Under the pieces are notes generated by a model. It did not search any database and was not told the DNA's origin. It saw only the letters and a program-made list of their open reading frames with translations. A stretch of 64,000 bases of DNA from Gordonia sp. X0973 (GTDB lineage: Bacteria > Actinomycetota > Actinomycetes > Mycobacteriales > Mycobacteriaceae), in contig NZ_CP054691.1 in the NCBI RefSeq assembly GCF_013348785.1, forward strand, positions 2,914,001 through 2,978,000. Direction: 5' to 3'. Below, piece after piece: positions 45,460 to 53,756 of the stretch (the stretch's first letter is position 1; each line of letters opens with the position of its first letter). A program made the translations under genes and the position numbers.

Positions 45460-46325
45460 GCGACGACGTGGCGCTCGGCTACATCGGCCTGGGCAACATC
45501 GGCGGCCCGATGGCCACCCGTCTGGCCGCCTGGCCGGGCGGGCTCACCGTCTTCGACCTTTCCGACGAGGCCGTCGCGAAGCTGGTCGGTGCTGGTGCGA
45601 CACGGGCGGATTCGATCGCCGCGGTCGCGGCGGCCGCCGACATCGTCGGCATCTGCGTCGTGAACGACGAGCAGGTGCGCACCGTCGTCGCCGACCTGTT
45701 GTCGGCGGCGAAGCCGGGCACGATCATCACCGTGCACTCGACGATCAGTCCGCAGACCGCGATCGAGCTGGCGGGCGACTGCGCGTCGAAGGGTGTGCAA
45801 TTGCTCGACGCGCCGATCTCCGGCGGCGCCCCCGGGGCCGAGCAGGGGCGGCTGGCGATCATGGTCGGCGGCCCGCGCGAGCAGTACGAGCGGATCAAGG
45901 AACCGTTCAAACTGGCCGGTGACATGGTGGTGCACGCGGGCGAGGACGTGGGCGCCGGGACGCGGATGAAGCTGGCGCGCAATCTCCTGCATTTCATCTC
46001 CTTCACCGCGACCACCGAGGCGGCACGACTGGCCGAGGCCGCCGGCATCGACATCGCCAAACTGGGCCGGGTGGTCCGCCACACCGACGCCATCACCGGC
46101 GGAGCCGGCGCGATCATGCTGCGCGACACCACCGCGCCGATCGCCCCCGACGACTTCTGGCACGGTGTCTTCACCCACGTGGTCAACTTGGGGAACAAGG
46201 ATCTCGACCTGGCTTTGGCGCTGGGCGAAGAACTCGGCGTCGACCTGCCGCTCGGCACGATCGCGCGCCGCGACCTCGCCCCCGGCTTGGGAATCATCGA
46301 TGACGACGAAGGGACAACAGCGTGA
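45456..46325 (+). CDS. NAD(P)-dependent beta-hydroxyacid dehydrogenase
   Basis: The 289-residue protein is of the 3-hydroxyisobutyrate dehydrogenase family. It has the Rossmann loop ALGYIGLGNIGGPMATRLAA, the substrate-binding APISGGAPGAEQGRLAIMVG and the catalytic Lys in GAGTRMKLARNLLHF. It oxidises a beta-hydroxy acid with NAD(P). It overlaps both neighbours by 4 bp and corresponds by order to Rv0770. The product of the AldA step could be its substrate, though this is only suggested by position. Confidence 0.92.
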   Translation: MSDDVALGYIGLGNIGGPMATRLAAWPGGLTVFDLSDEAVAKLVGAGATRADSIAAVAAAADIVGICVVNDEQVRTVVADLLSAAKPGTIITVHSTISPQTAIELAGDCASKGVQLLDAPISGGAPGAEQGRLAIMVGGPREQYERIKEPFKLAGDMVVHAGEDVGAGTRMKLARNLLHFISFTATTEAARLAEAAGIDIAKLGRVVRHTDAITGGAGAIMLRDTTAPIAPDDFWHGVFTHVVNLGNKDLDLALALGEELGVDLPLGTIARRDLAPGLGIIDDDEGTTA

Positions 46326-46720
46326 CTTCAGGATCGGCCGTCGGCGGCGAGGGCACGCCGCAACGCAAGCGCGGTGTCGAGAAGATGTCGGAGGTCTACG
46401 GCTGGGAGATGGCCGACGGCCCCGGGCTGCACTTCGCGCACACCGCCGACCAACTCTTCGCCGAGGTGTGGGGCCGTGAGGGCCTGACCAACCGGGATCG
46501 TCGGCTGCTGCTGCTCGGTCTGCTCGCCGGCAACGGCCACACCGACGTCGCGGAGATCCAGTCGGCCGCCGCACTCGGCAACGGGGAGCTGACCCCGGAA
46601 CAGCTCGAAGAGATCGCCCTGTTCCTCTGCTACTACGCCGGCTGGCCCGTCGGGACGAAGATGAACACCGTCTTCGGCACCGCGATCAAGAACTGGCGCA
46701 AGTCGGCGAAGCAGGGCTGA
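46322..46720 (+). CDS. Carboxymuconolactone decarboxylase-family protein
   Basis: The 132-residue protein matches the CMD/AhpD-like helical family: RKRGVEKMSEVYGWEMADGP, LLLLGLLAGNGHTDVAEIQS and EIALFLCYYAGWPVGTKMNT. Unlike AhpD it lacks the CxxC pair. It begins with a GTG overlapping the previous stop and ends the rightward cluster, just before a strong terminator. Rv0771 occupies the same position in M. tuberculosis. The reaction is not predictable. Confidence 0.88.
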   Translation: MTSGSAVGGEGTPQRKRGVEKMSEVYGWEMADGPGLHFAHTADQLFAEVWGREGLTNRDRRLLLLGLLAGNGHTDVAEIQSAAALGNGELTPEQLEEIALFLCYYAGWPVGTKMNTVFGTAIKNWRKSAKQG

Positions 46721-46738
46721 CAACACCGCCGAAAAGAA

Positions 46739-46774
46739 CGAGCGCCCGCACCCGTCTTCGGGTGCGGGCGCTCG
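46739..46774. terminator. Strong hairpin terminator between convergent genes
   Basis: A perfect 16-bp stem (CGAGCGCCCGCACCCG paired with CGGGTGCGGGCGCTCG) encloses a TCTT loop. It begins 18 bp after the CMD-family stop at 46720 and ends 10 bp before the stop of the convergent gene at 46785, so it can serve both. There is no U tract. Confidence 0.9.
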
Positions 46775-46784
46775 TCTTCCGGCG

Positions 46785-47057
46785 CTACGAGGACTTGTTC
46801 TTCATGACCATGCCGAGGATCGCGGCGAGGATGCCGCCGCCGACGCCGCCGCCGACGCCCGATCCGAGGATCTGGGTGATCGCATTCGGGTCAGAGATGA
46901 CCCCGTTGAGCAGGGCGCCGATTCCGCCACCGCCCAGCAGGCCGCCGACCGCACCGGCAACGCTGTTTCCCACCTGGCCGACGTTGTTCTTGGCTCCCGC
47001 GGCATTGCCGCCGAGCAGACCACCGAGCAGACCCGGCAGCAGCGTTTCCAAACCCAT
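46785..47057 (-). CDS. Small glycine-rich hydrophobic protein
   Basis: The 90-residue protein is made almost entirely of Gly, Ala, Leu, Ile and Val (LLPGLLGGLLGGNAAGAKNN, GAVGGLLGGGGIGALLNGVI, GVGGGVGGGILAAILGMVMK) and ends KNKSS. The ATG at 47057 has an AGGAGG box five bases upstream, so it is real. It has no cleavable signal peptide and no clear single transmembrane span. Function unknown; it may associate with membranes. Confidence 0.8.
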   Translation of the reverse strand: MGLETLLPGLLGGLLGGNAAGAKNNVGQVGNSVAGAVGGLLGGGGIGALLNGVISDPNAITQILGSGVGGGVGGGILAAILGMVMKNKSS

Positions 47058-47192
47058 GGTTCCTCCTGATCGACACACGGACCCGTAGTCGGGTGCGCTG
47101 CGCCGAACGCTACCGACCACAAACGTGAGAAATCACGCAATTCACGTATTTCGCCCAACACGGGTGGCGCCACAGAGATGCCGACCCCGATC

Positions 47193-47208
47193 TACCCTGA
47201 GACTCGTG
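47193..47208 (+). promoter_or_regulatory. Leaderless-type promoter of the amidohydrolase gene
   Basis: TACCCT at 47193-47198 fits the actinobacterial -10 consensus TANNNT and ends exactly seven bases before the GTG at 47206. This spacing places the transcript start on the start codon. No ribosome-binding site is visible. The same geometry is seen at 18931-18944. Confidence 0.6.
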
Positions 47209-48129
47209 TGCCCCGACGACCCGATGCCCGGCGCGACGCCGACTCCCTTCTCCCCCGCCGAAGCCGAGGCGGTCCGCCGACTGTGGGAGCCGTTGGGCCT
47301 GCCCGGGCTGATCGACATCCACACGCATTTCATGCCGCGCAGCGTCCTCGACAAGGTGTGGGCCTACTTCGACTCCGCCGGCCCACTCCTCGGCCGCGAA
47401 TGGCCCATCACCTACCGCGCGGAAGAGCAGACCCGCGTCGACGGCCTGAGCGCCTTCGGCGTGCGGGCGTTCACGTCGATGCTCTACGCACACAAGCCGG
47501 ATATGGCGGCCTGGCTGAACACCTGGGCGGCCGAGTTCGCCGCGCTGCAGCCGCGTTGCCTGCACACGTCGACCTTCTATCCGGAGCCCAGCGCGCCCCA
47601 GTACACCCGAAAGGCGCTCGAGGACGGGGCACGCATCTTCAAGGTGCACATCCAGGTCGGCGACTTCTCCCCCGACGACCCGCAGTTGGACGACGTGTGG
47701 GGAATCGTCGAAGACTCCGGCCTCCCGGTCATCATCCACTGCGGCTCGGGCCCGGCACCCGGACGCTTCACCGGGCCCGCTCCCGTCGAGAACGTCCTGA
47801 AGCGCTTCCCGAGGCTGCGGCTGATCGTCGCGCACATGGGGACCTTCGAGTACCTGGAGTTCCTCGACCTCGCCGAGCGCTACGAGAACGTCGGACTCGA
47901 TACGACGATGAGCTTCACCGATTTCTCCGAGCAGGGCGCGCCCTATCCGCGCGAGGCGCTCCCGCGGGTGAAAGCACTGGCAGACAAGGTGTTCTGGGGT
48001 TCGGACTACCCGAACATCCCGTACCCGTACGCGCACGGAATCGAGTCGCTGATCCGCCTGGATCTCGGCGACGACTGGTTGCGCCGGGTGCTGCACGACA
48101 ACGCCGCAGAGCTCTTCGACCTCGACTGA
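47206..48129 (+). CDS. Amidohydrolase-family protein
   Basis: The 307-residue protein has the metal-dependent amidohydrolase (ACMSD-like) pattern: HxH in GLIDIHTHFMPRSVLDKVWA, a His in LPVIIHCGSGPAPGRF, LIVAHMGTFEYLEFLDLAER and an Asp in VFWGSDYPNIPYPYAHG. It would hydrolyse or decarboxylate a cyclic or carboxylate substrate. The GTG at 47206 is preferred to the ATG at 47224 because of the -10 box seven bases before it. The gene stands alone between a terminator and a nuclease gene. Confidence 0.87.
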   Translation: MCPDDPMPGATPTPFSPAEAEAVRRLWEPLGLPGLIDIHTHFMPRSVLDKVWAYFDSAGPLLGREWPITYRAEEQTRVDGLSAFGVRAFTSMLYAHKPDMAAWLNTWAAEFAALQPRCLHTSTFYPEPSAPQYTRKALEDGARIFKVHIQVGDFSPDDPQLDDVWGIVEDSGLPVIIHCGSGPAPGRFTGPAPVENVLKRFPRLRLIVAHMGTFEYLEFLDLAERYENVGLDTTMSFTDFSEQGAPYPREALPRVKALADKVFWGSDYPNIPYPYAHGIESLIRLDLGDDWLRRVLHDNAAELFDLD

Positions 48130-48181
48130 AGCCCCGACCGGCTCGTCATCTCGACGATCTACACGCGCGCCGCGAGCACCT

Positions 48182-48209
48182 ATCGTTCTGTCCACCTGAA
48201 CGGAACGAT
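48182..48209. promoter_or_regulatory. Inverted repeat over the promoter of the putative nuclease operon
   Basis: ATCGTTC (48182-48188) and GAACGAT (48203-48209) form a 7-14-7 inverted repeat. TATCGT at 48181-48186 fits a -10 box and lies inside the left arm, with a GAAAG ribosome-binding box at 48211 before the ATG at 48223. A regulator binding here would block the promoter. Confidence 0.45.
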
Positions 48210-48222
48210 CGAAAGTCAGCCA

Positions 48223-49155
48223 ATGACGACGCGTAACCGCAAGAACCGTGTACTGGCGGCGCTGGTATCCGGCGCCCTCATCTTCGGGGCCACCGCCTTC
48301 GGCAGTGCCGCCCCCGCGTTCGCGGACTCGGGCCTGTGCCAGACGGTCTCATCCGCGGCCGACGGGCTGCGCGCCCAGGTCGAGTCGATCAAGTCGCGCA
48401 TCGCGGCGCACAACTCGCAGCCGGTCAACCGCTACGACGCCGGGGCGGTCAACGCCTACAACGCCGAGGCCGCCCAGCTCAACGCCGAGCGCGACGCGAT
48501 CAACGCGCAGATCCTCGCGGCCGGTCAGCGAGTGTCCAAATGCAACACCGCGGCGCGGCAGCTCGAGACCGCGGGGCCGCCGATGAATCCCCTGACGCAG
48601 GCCGACAAGCAGGCACTGACCAACGCCAACGCCAACGTTCCCAAGGGCTGGACGCCGCCGACCACGCTTCCGCAACGCCCGAACGGCAACGTCTACGTGC
48701 CCAAGGACTCGCCGGTGCGCCCGCATTTCGACATCATGGACAAGCGGCAGACGCCGATGTTCCCGTATCCCAACATCCAGCTGCAGGGCAAGAGCATGCC
48801 CACGCCCACCCAGATCAACGAAGCGACCGGCCAGCCCTACGGCGAGGTCACGCGCGGTCCCCGCAAGGGACAGGCGGCGGTGAGCCCGGACCACATCGTC
48901 CCGAAGGCCGAGATCATGCAGATGCCGCGGTTCACCGAGCTGACCCCGGATCAGCAATGGGCGATTGTGAACTCGCCGAGCAACCTCGCCTGGGTCGGCA
49001 CGCGCACCAACTTCAAGAAGGGGTCGCGCGACGTCGCCGCCATGTCCGGGGTGAAGCCGGAATGGCAAGCTAAGTACAAGCAGCTCCAAGACGACAAGCG
49101 GCGAGAAATCCAAGACCTGATCAACCAGTTCGCCGACAGCAACGCAGGTAAGTGA
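48223..49155 (+). CDS. Putative secreted HNH-like nuclease
   Basis: The 310-residue product has a clear signal peptide (RVLAALVSGALIFGATAFGS, cleavage after AFA-D). A coiled, Ala- and Asn-rich region follows (YDAGAVNAYNAEAAQLNAER), then a proline-rich linker, and a C-terminal domain with SPDHIVPKAEIMQMPRFTEL, NSPSNLAWVGTRTNF and KKGSRD. The DH...N...N-x-KGS order is that of His-Me-finger (HNH-type) nucleases found at the end of exported toxins. Two small genes follow within 7 and 3 bp. Nuclease activity is inferred from this motif only. Confidence 0.72.
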   Translation: MTTRNRKNRVLAALVSGALIFGATAFGSAAPAFADSGLCQTVSSAADGLRAQVESIKSRIAAHNSQPVNRYDAGAVNAYNAEAAQLNAERDAINAQILAAGQRVSKCNTAARQLETAGPPMNPLTQADKQALTNANANVPKGWTPPTTLPQRPNGNVYVPKDSPVRPHFDIMDKRQTPMFPYPNIQLQGKSMPTPTQINEATGQPYGEVTRGPRKGQAAVSPDHIVPKAEIMQMPRFTELTPDQQWAIVNSPSNLAWVGTRTNFKKGSRDVAAMSGVKPEWQAKYKQLQDDKRREIQDLINQFADSNAGK

Positions 49156-49161
49156 GACACC

Positions 49162-49881
49162 GTGTCAGGAATCGACAGAGACCAGCTGGACGCCGCCTTC
49201 GACCTCTACGGCGGTGGGGATTTCACCATCCTCGACGCGGATTCGACGGCGCTCCCCGAGCTGCCGGTGCAATGGCGCGGCGTCGTCGGGGCGTCGAGCG
49301 CGGATGAGCGGCGCCGGGCCGCCCTGGCGTCGTGGAATGACGAATTCCTCGGCCTGCTGCCGCGCTTTGCCGACGCGCTGCACACGCGACTCCTCGACGT
49401 GCGGGCGATCTCCTCCCCCGCCGAGGACCAGCCGATGCTCGTCTACATCCTCTCCGGCGCGGCCGACCCCTACGCGCTGTGGATCGGTTGGAGCCCCACC
49501 TCATCCGGTTCCGACGACCCGCCCTTCTTCGAAGCTCTGCCCGCACCCGCGCAGACCTTCCTGCGCGACGTCCACGCCGGGTTTTCCGCTCCCGACGCCG
49601 AGAGCTGCGGACTCACCCCGCCATCGGACATGACCACGATGGCGCAGTGGGCGGAGTGCCCCGACGGCATCCCCGACTGGGACGGGTACGGGTGGGAGGA
49701 CTGCGCCCCCATCGACTCGCGACGGCTCCTGCGGGTGACCGGCTACGGCGCGGACTACAGCCTGTGCGTCTCGCCCGACCTGCCCGCCGGGCAGGCGCTC
49801 GCCTACTCCGACGGCGAGCTCCACGTCCGCCCGTTCGCGGCGGAACTCGACCGCATCATGTCCCTACCGGTGGAGGTCTAA
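49162..49881 (+). CDS. Partner protein of the secreted nuclease, possible immunity protein
   Basis: The 239-residue protein has no signal peptide and no recognised domain. It is acidic and tryptophan-rich (LWIGWSPTSSGSDDPPFFEA, QWAECPDGIPDWDGYGWEDC), features common in cytosolic immunity proteins. The GTG at 49162 is 6 bp past the stop of the putative nuclease gene, so the two are translated together. The immunity role is an inference from gene order and composition, with SUKH/SMI1-like proteins as the main alternative. Confidence 0.65.
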   Translation: MSGIDRDQLDAAFDLYGGGDFTILDADSTALPELPVQWRGVVGASSADERRRAALASWNDEFLGLLPRFADALHTRLLDVRAISSPAEDQPMLVYILSGAADPYALWIGWSPTSSGSDDPPFFEALPAPAQTFLRDVHAGFSAPDAESCGLTPPSDMTTMAQWAECPDGIPDWDGYGWEDCAPIDSRRLLRVTGYGADYSLCVSPDLPAGQALAYSDGELHVRPFAAELDRIMSLPVEV

Positions 49882-49884
49882 CCG

Positions 49885-50559
49885 ATGTTCCCCTCGCAAT
49901 CGCCACAGCAGCCGTGGACCCCGCCTGGTCCGCCACAGCCGGGTCCGCCACAGCCGAACCCGTCGCAGCCGTTCCCGTCGGCGCCGTCCTCCTTCCCCGC
50001 GGCCCCCTCGCCGTTCCCGCCCGGACCGTTCCCGTCGACGCCGCCGCAGCCGGCCCCGATGCCGTCAGCGCCCCAGCAGCAGCAGTGGGGACCTTCCGGC
50101 GCCCCGTCGACCTTCCCGGGGCCGCCCGTGCCCGACGCCCCCAAGCGATCGCGCAAGAAGCTGTGGATCTCCCTGGGATCGATCGCGACGGTCGCCGTCG
50201 TCGCGGCGGGCGCGGGAGCATTCGCCTACCACGCCGCCAACACCCCGGAGAAGCAGGTCCGCAAGACCATCTCGAAGTTCGCCGAGGCCGTCGACACCGC
50301 CAACGGGCCCAAGATGCTGAGCATGATGTGCAAAGAACAGGCCCAGGAGGTCCGGGAGGGCGACGACTTCGACGAGAACGACGACAGCACCGTCGACCCG
50401 GGCAACCGTCGCCCGGTCGACATCTCGTCGGTGACGGTTAGCGGCGACACGGCGCAGGCCACCGTGACCCGGCCGCCCGACGTGCCGCACACCTACCGTC
50501 TGGTCAAAGAGGACGGCTCGTGGAAGTTCTGCTCCACCGGTCCGGTCAGTCCGCAATAG
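49885..50559 (+). CDS. Proline-rich membrane-anchored protein
   Basis: The 224-residue protein has a 90-residue N-terminal cytoplasmic region rich in Pro, Gln and Ser (PPGPPQPGPPQPNPSQPFPS), a transmembrane segment near residues 93-115 (LWISLGSIATVAVVAAGAGA) and an extracytoplasmic domain with two cysteines (MCKEQAQEV and KFCSTGPV) resembling DUF4878-type NTF2 folds. It begins 3 bp after the previous stop. The last 14 bp overlap the end of the convergent oxidoreductase gene. Function unknown. Confidence 0.82.
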   Translation: MFPSQSPQQPWTPPGPPQPGPPQPNPSQPFPSAPSSFPAAPSPFPPGPFPSTPPQPAPMPSAPQQQQWGPSGAPSTFPGPPVPDAPKRSRKKLWISLGSIATVAVVAAGAGAFAYHAANTPEKQVRKTISKFAEAVDTANGPKMLSMMCKEQAQEVREGDDFDENDDSTVDPGNRRPVDISSVTVSGDTAQATVTRPPDVPHTYRLVKEDGSWKFCSTGPVSPQ

Positions 50560-51514
50560 CGACGACGGCCTTGCCGCGAACCTTCCCGTCGTGCAGGTCT
50601 TGTAGGGCCTGCGGAAGCTGCGCGAGCGAATAGGTCACGTCGACGGGCGGTCGCATCCCGTCGGCGATCATCTCGGTCAGCTCGTCGTGCAACACCGCGG
50701 GGACGTCGGGATGGGTTCGGATGTACTCGCCCCAGGCGGCGCCGACGATGTCGATGTTGCGGAACAGGACGCGGTTGAGCTTGACCGTCGGGATGCCGCC
50801 CGCGGCGAACCCGATGACCACGTAGCGACCGTCCGGCGCCATCGTCCGCAGCGCATCGTCGAAGACGTCGCCGCCCACCGGATCGATCATGACGTCGAGG
50901 CCGCCGTCGGAGAGTTCCTTCACCCGGGCGGCCCAGCCGTCCTCCAGTTGCACCACCTCGTCGGCACCGGCGTCGCGCAGCATCTTCTCCGCACCCGTGC
51001 GGTGGACGATGGCGATGACTGTGCAGCCCATCTCCTTGGCGACGCGAATCGCGGCAGCGCCCACGCCGCCGGCCGCGCCGAGCACGCCGACGATCTCGCC
51101 TGGCGCCGCGTGGGCGCGCATCTTGAGGGCGAAGATCGCCGTTTGGAAGTTGATGCCCATCCCAGCGCCCTCGGCGAAGGTCAGCCCCTCCGGTAGCGGC
51201 AGGATCTGTTCCGGCACCGCGGCCATCTTCTCGGCGAATCCGCCTATCCCGGCCGTGACCAGCACTTTGTCGCCGACCTTGTACGCTCCCCCGTCCGGGG
51301 CCTCGGCGATCACGCCAGCCACCTCGGTGCCCGGCGTGAACGGCACGGGCGGGCGCATCTGGTAGAGCCCGCGGCTCATCAGCAGATCGGGGAAGCAGAC
51401 GCCGCAGGCTTTGATGTCGACGAGGTACTGCCCGGGTGCGGGCTTCGGGTCGTCGACGTCGGCGAGTTCGAACCCGCTCGGACCGGTTTCTTCGCGCAAC
51501 ACTTGAGCCTTCAT
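50546..51514 (-). CDS. Zinc-independent quinone oxidoreductase-like NADPH reductase
   Basis: The 322-residue medium-chain reductase has the groESL-like N domain (QYLVDIKACGVCFPDLLMSR, FTPGTEVAGVI) and an NADPH Rossmann loop (IVGVLGAAGGVGAAAIRVAK). The zinc-ligand pattern of alcohol dehydrogenases is absent, so it is a quinone- or enone-reductase type. A KstR-type site lies 21 bp upstream of its ATG. It is divergent from a methyltransferase-like gene across 54 bp. The electron acceptor is unknown. Confidence 0.9.
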   Translation of the reverse strand: MKAQVLREETGPSGFELADVDDPKPAPGQYLVDIKACGVCFPDLLMSRGLYQMRPPVPFTPGTEVAGVIAEAPDGGAYKVGDKVLVTAGIGGFAEKMAAVPEQILPLPEGLTFAEGAGMGINFQTAIFALKMRAHAAPGEIVGVLGAAGGVGAAAIRVAKEMGCTVIAIVHRTGAEKMLRDAGADEVVQLEDGWAARVKELSDGGLDVMIDPVGGDVFDDALRTMAPDGRYVVIGFAAGGIPTVKLNRVLFRNIDIVGAAWGEYIRTHPDVPAVLHDELTEMIADGMRPPVDVTYSLAQLPQALQDLHDGKVRGKAVVAIAD

Positions 51515-51534
51515 GGCTACCGAGCCTACGCGTG

Positions 51535-51548
51535 TAGAACGTGTTTCA
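51535..51548. promoter_or_regulatory. KstR-like operator, copy 1
   Basis: TAGAACGTGTTTCA matches the mycobacterial KstR consensus TNNAACNNGTTNNA at every fixed position. It lies in the 54-bp gap between the divergent quinone-oxidoreductase-like gene and the methyltransferase-like gene. Two further exact matches occur in this window. Confidence 0.65.
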
Positions 51549-51568
51549 ACTCCGGTTACGATCAGCTC

Positions 51569-52240
51569 ATGGATTCCCCGACGACCCTCCCCCCGACGCT
51601 GAGCCAGGCCCGTCTCGAGGTCGCGCTCGACGCACCCGGGTTCCTCCCGCTCGACGAGGCGCTGGCCCTGCACGAGTCGGCGGAATCCTTTCTGGCACAA
51701 CCTGATTCGGTTGGAATCGGGGTGGAGGTCGGGACCTACTGCGGCAAGTCGACGGTCTTCCTCGGCGCGGTGTGCGAGGCGCACGGCGCGCTGCTCGCCA
51801 CCGTCGACCACCACCGCGGATCCGAGGAGCATCAGCCCGGATGGGAGTACCACGACACCGCGCTCGTCGATCCGCACGCCGGCACACTCGACACGTCGGC
51901 CCGATTCCGGCGAACCATGTTCGACGCGGAGCTGGAGCAGACGGTCGTCGGCGTGATCGCCTCGTCGACGATGGGTGCGCGCATGTGGGGCCGCCCGGTC
52001 GACTTCGTCTTCATCGACGGCGGGCACAGCATGGCCGCGGCGCAGAACGACTTCGACGGCTGGTCGCCGTGGGTCCGCGTCGGCGGCGGCCTGCTCATCC
52101 ACGACGTCTTCCCCGACCCGGCCGACGGGGGCCGACCGCCGTATGAGATCTACCGGCAGGCGCTCGACTCCGGACGGTTCGACGAGGTGTCCGCGCACGG
52201 GTCGCTACGCGTGTTGCGCCGCGTCGAACCGCGCCGGTAG
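51569..52240 (+). CDS. Class I SAM-dependent methyltransferase-like protein
   Basis: The 223-residue protein has a Rossmann start (IGVEVGTYCGKSTVFLGAVC), ATVDHHRGSEEHQPGWEYHD, and VDFVFIDGGHSMAAAQNDFD followed by GGGLLIHDVFPDPADGGRPP. This is the pattern of the cephalosporin-hydroxylase / class I methyltransferase-24 group. The ATG at 51569 begins the family N terminus. It may share the KstR-like site with the divergent reductase. Its 3' end overlaps the convergent YcaQ-like gene by 36 bp. Substrate unknown. Confidence 0.82.
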   Translation: MDSPTTLPPTLSQARLEVALDAPGFLPLDEALALHESAESFLAQPDSVGIGVEVGTYCGKSTVFLGAVCEAHGALLATVDHHRGSEEHQPGWEYHDTALVDPHAGTLDTSARFRRTMFDAELEQTVVGVIASSTMGARMWGRPVDFVFIDGGHSMAAAQNDFDGWSPWVRVGGGLLIHDVFPDPADGGRPPYEIYRQALDSGRFDEVSAHGSLRVLRRVEPRR

Positions 52241-53413
52241 CGCCAGATTGCCGACGCCGGTGGCGATCACCTCGTCGAGGCCCTGCCATCCGGCGGCTCG
52301 GGCGAGGAGTTCGACGGCGGCCTCGGCGGTCCGCGCCGGCGCCCCGTCCTCCTGCCATGCGGCTTGGACGAGCAGGGCCCGCGACGCCCGGTCGGCCTTC
52401 AAGTCGATCCGCCCGGCCAGCTTGCCGCCCACCATCAGCGGCAGACAGTAGTAGCCGTAGCGCCGCTTCTCCTTGGGCGTATAGATCTCGATCCGATAGT
52501 GGAAATCGAAGAGCCGCTCGGCGCGCGGGCGGAACCAGACGGTCGGGTCGAAGGGGGTGAGCAGCGCGTCGGGCGCCAGGCGCGACGGTACCCGCGCATC
52601 GCGATGCAGCCATGCCGGCTCCGGCTTCCCGTTCTTGACCCAGCCGTCGACGACGATCGGCAGCAGCACCCCGTCGGCCTCCAGCTCGCGCACCGCGGGC
52701 TTGGCGTCGACGGCCTTGAGTCGGTGGTAGTCGGCGAGATCGGCTAGAGTAGCGACGCCCAGCGACTGCGCCGCGCGTTCGACCAGGATCCGGTGCGCCT
52801 CGCCGCGTTCGACGGGGATCAGCGCCGGCGCCGGCAGCACGTCGTGGGCGAGCGCGTACCTGCGCTGGAATCCCTCGCGGCCCGCCGTCGCGACCTCGCC
52901 CCACGCGAACATCAACTCGACGGCCCGCTTGGTCTCGCTCCAGTCCCACCACGGCCCGCGGTTGGCGCGGGGGCCTTCCTCCAGCTCGCGTACGAACTGC
53001 GGGCCGCCGTCGGCGAGTTGCGCGCGAACCCGTTCGATCGTCGACGACAACGCACCGGCCCGCCCCTCCCGCCGATGCCGGGCGCGATAGTCGTCCATGC
53101 GCCACGCGAAGAGACCGCGGTCGTGTACCGGCAGGAAGGCGGCCTCATGGGCCCAGTATTCGGTGTACTCACCGCTGCGCCAGAGCAGTCTGTCCAGCTG
53201 CGGCACGTCGTAACCGCCGTGGCGGGAGAAGACCGGCAGGTAGTGGCTGCGCGCGAACACGTTGACCGAATCGATCTGCAGGATGTGCAGCCGTTCGAGT
53301 GCCGGGTCGAAGGGTCGCCGCGTACGCAGTCTCGGGGTGTTCGTGAAGCCCTGTGCGGCGAGTGCCACGCGACGAGCCTGCGCGGCACTCAGCGACGCGC
53401 GCCCAGATGTCAT
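52205..53413 (-). CDS. YcaQ-like (AlkZ/AlkX family) DNA glycosylase
   Basis: The 402-residue protein matches the HTH_42 DNA glycosylase family that unhooks interstrand crosslinks and bulky adducts. The QxD catalytic motif is in LHILQIDSVNVFARSHYLPV. The winged-helix and central regions include RSGEYTEYWAHEAAFLPVHD, RFDFHY-type loops (LFDFHYRIEIYTPKEKRRYG) and PLMVGGKLAGRIDLKADRAS. The ATG at 53413 precedes the family start. It overlaps the convergent methyltransferase-like gene by 36 bp at its 3' end. Confidence 0.9.
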   Translation of the reverse strand: MTSGRASLSAAQARRVALAAQGFTNTPRLRTRRPFDPALERLHILQIDSVNVFARSHYLPVFSRHGGYDVPQLDRLLWRSGEYTEYWAHEAAFLPVHDRGLFAWRMDDYRARHRREGRAGALSSTIERVRAQLADGGPQFVRELEEGPRANRGPWWDWSETKRAVELMFAWGEVATAGREGFQRRYALAHDVLPAPALIPVERGEAHRILVERAAQSLGVATLADLADYHRLKAVDAKPAVRELEADGVLLPIVVDGWVKNGKPEPAWLHRDARVPSRLAPDALLTPFDPTVWFRPRAERLFDFHYRIEIYTPKEKRRYGYYCLPLMVGGKLAGRIDLKADRASRALLVQAAWQEDGAPARTAEAAVELLARAAGWQGLDEVIATGVGNLALPARFDAAQHA

Positions 53414-53463
53414 GCCCTCACGCTAGTGCGAAGGTCGGACGGCACCGACGGTGGTCGCATGTC

Positions 53464-53755
53464 GTACGACGCTGGTCGAGTGTCGCAGGCAGTGGTCGAG
53501 TGCCATAGAACGCTGGTCGAGTGAATTCGAGGCGCTAGCCGAGAATTCGTATCGAGACCACGCCAATCGCAAGCAGTTACGCCGGGACAGCGTCACAGAA
53601 CGCTGGTCGAGTGAATTCGAGGCGCTAGCCGAGGATTCGTATCGAGACCACGCCAATCGCAAGCAGTTACGCCGGGACAGCGTCACAGAACGCTGGTCGA
53701 GTGAATTCGAGGCGCTAGCCGAGGATTCGTATCGAGACCACGCTAGCCGCAGACG
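53464..53755. repeat. 90-bp tandem repeat in an intergenic gap
   Basis: A 90-bp unit begins at about 53505, 53595 and 53685. Each copy contains GAACGCTGGTCGAGTG, GAATTCGAGGCGCTAGCC and ATTCGTATCGAGACCACG, and ends near CAGTTACGCCGGGACAGCG. Copies 1 and 2 differ by one base (GAGAATTC versus GAGGATTC); the third breaks off after the GAGACCACG. Three shorter GGTCGAGTG elements precede it. It occupies nearly the whole 343-bp gap before the LLM oxidoreductase gene's 3' end. The unit is also open in one plus frame, but I regard it as non-coding. Confidence 0.9.
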
Positions 53756-53756
53756 G

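Noticed and set aside
53414..53756. Mobile element or IS remnant
   Set aside because: No transposase, target duplication or terminal inverted repeats of an IS were seen; it is an array of the short intergenic repeat.
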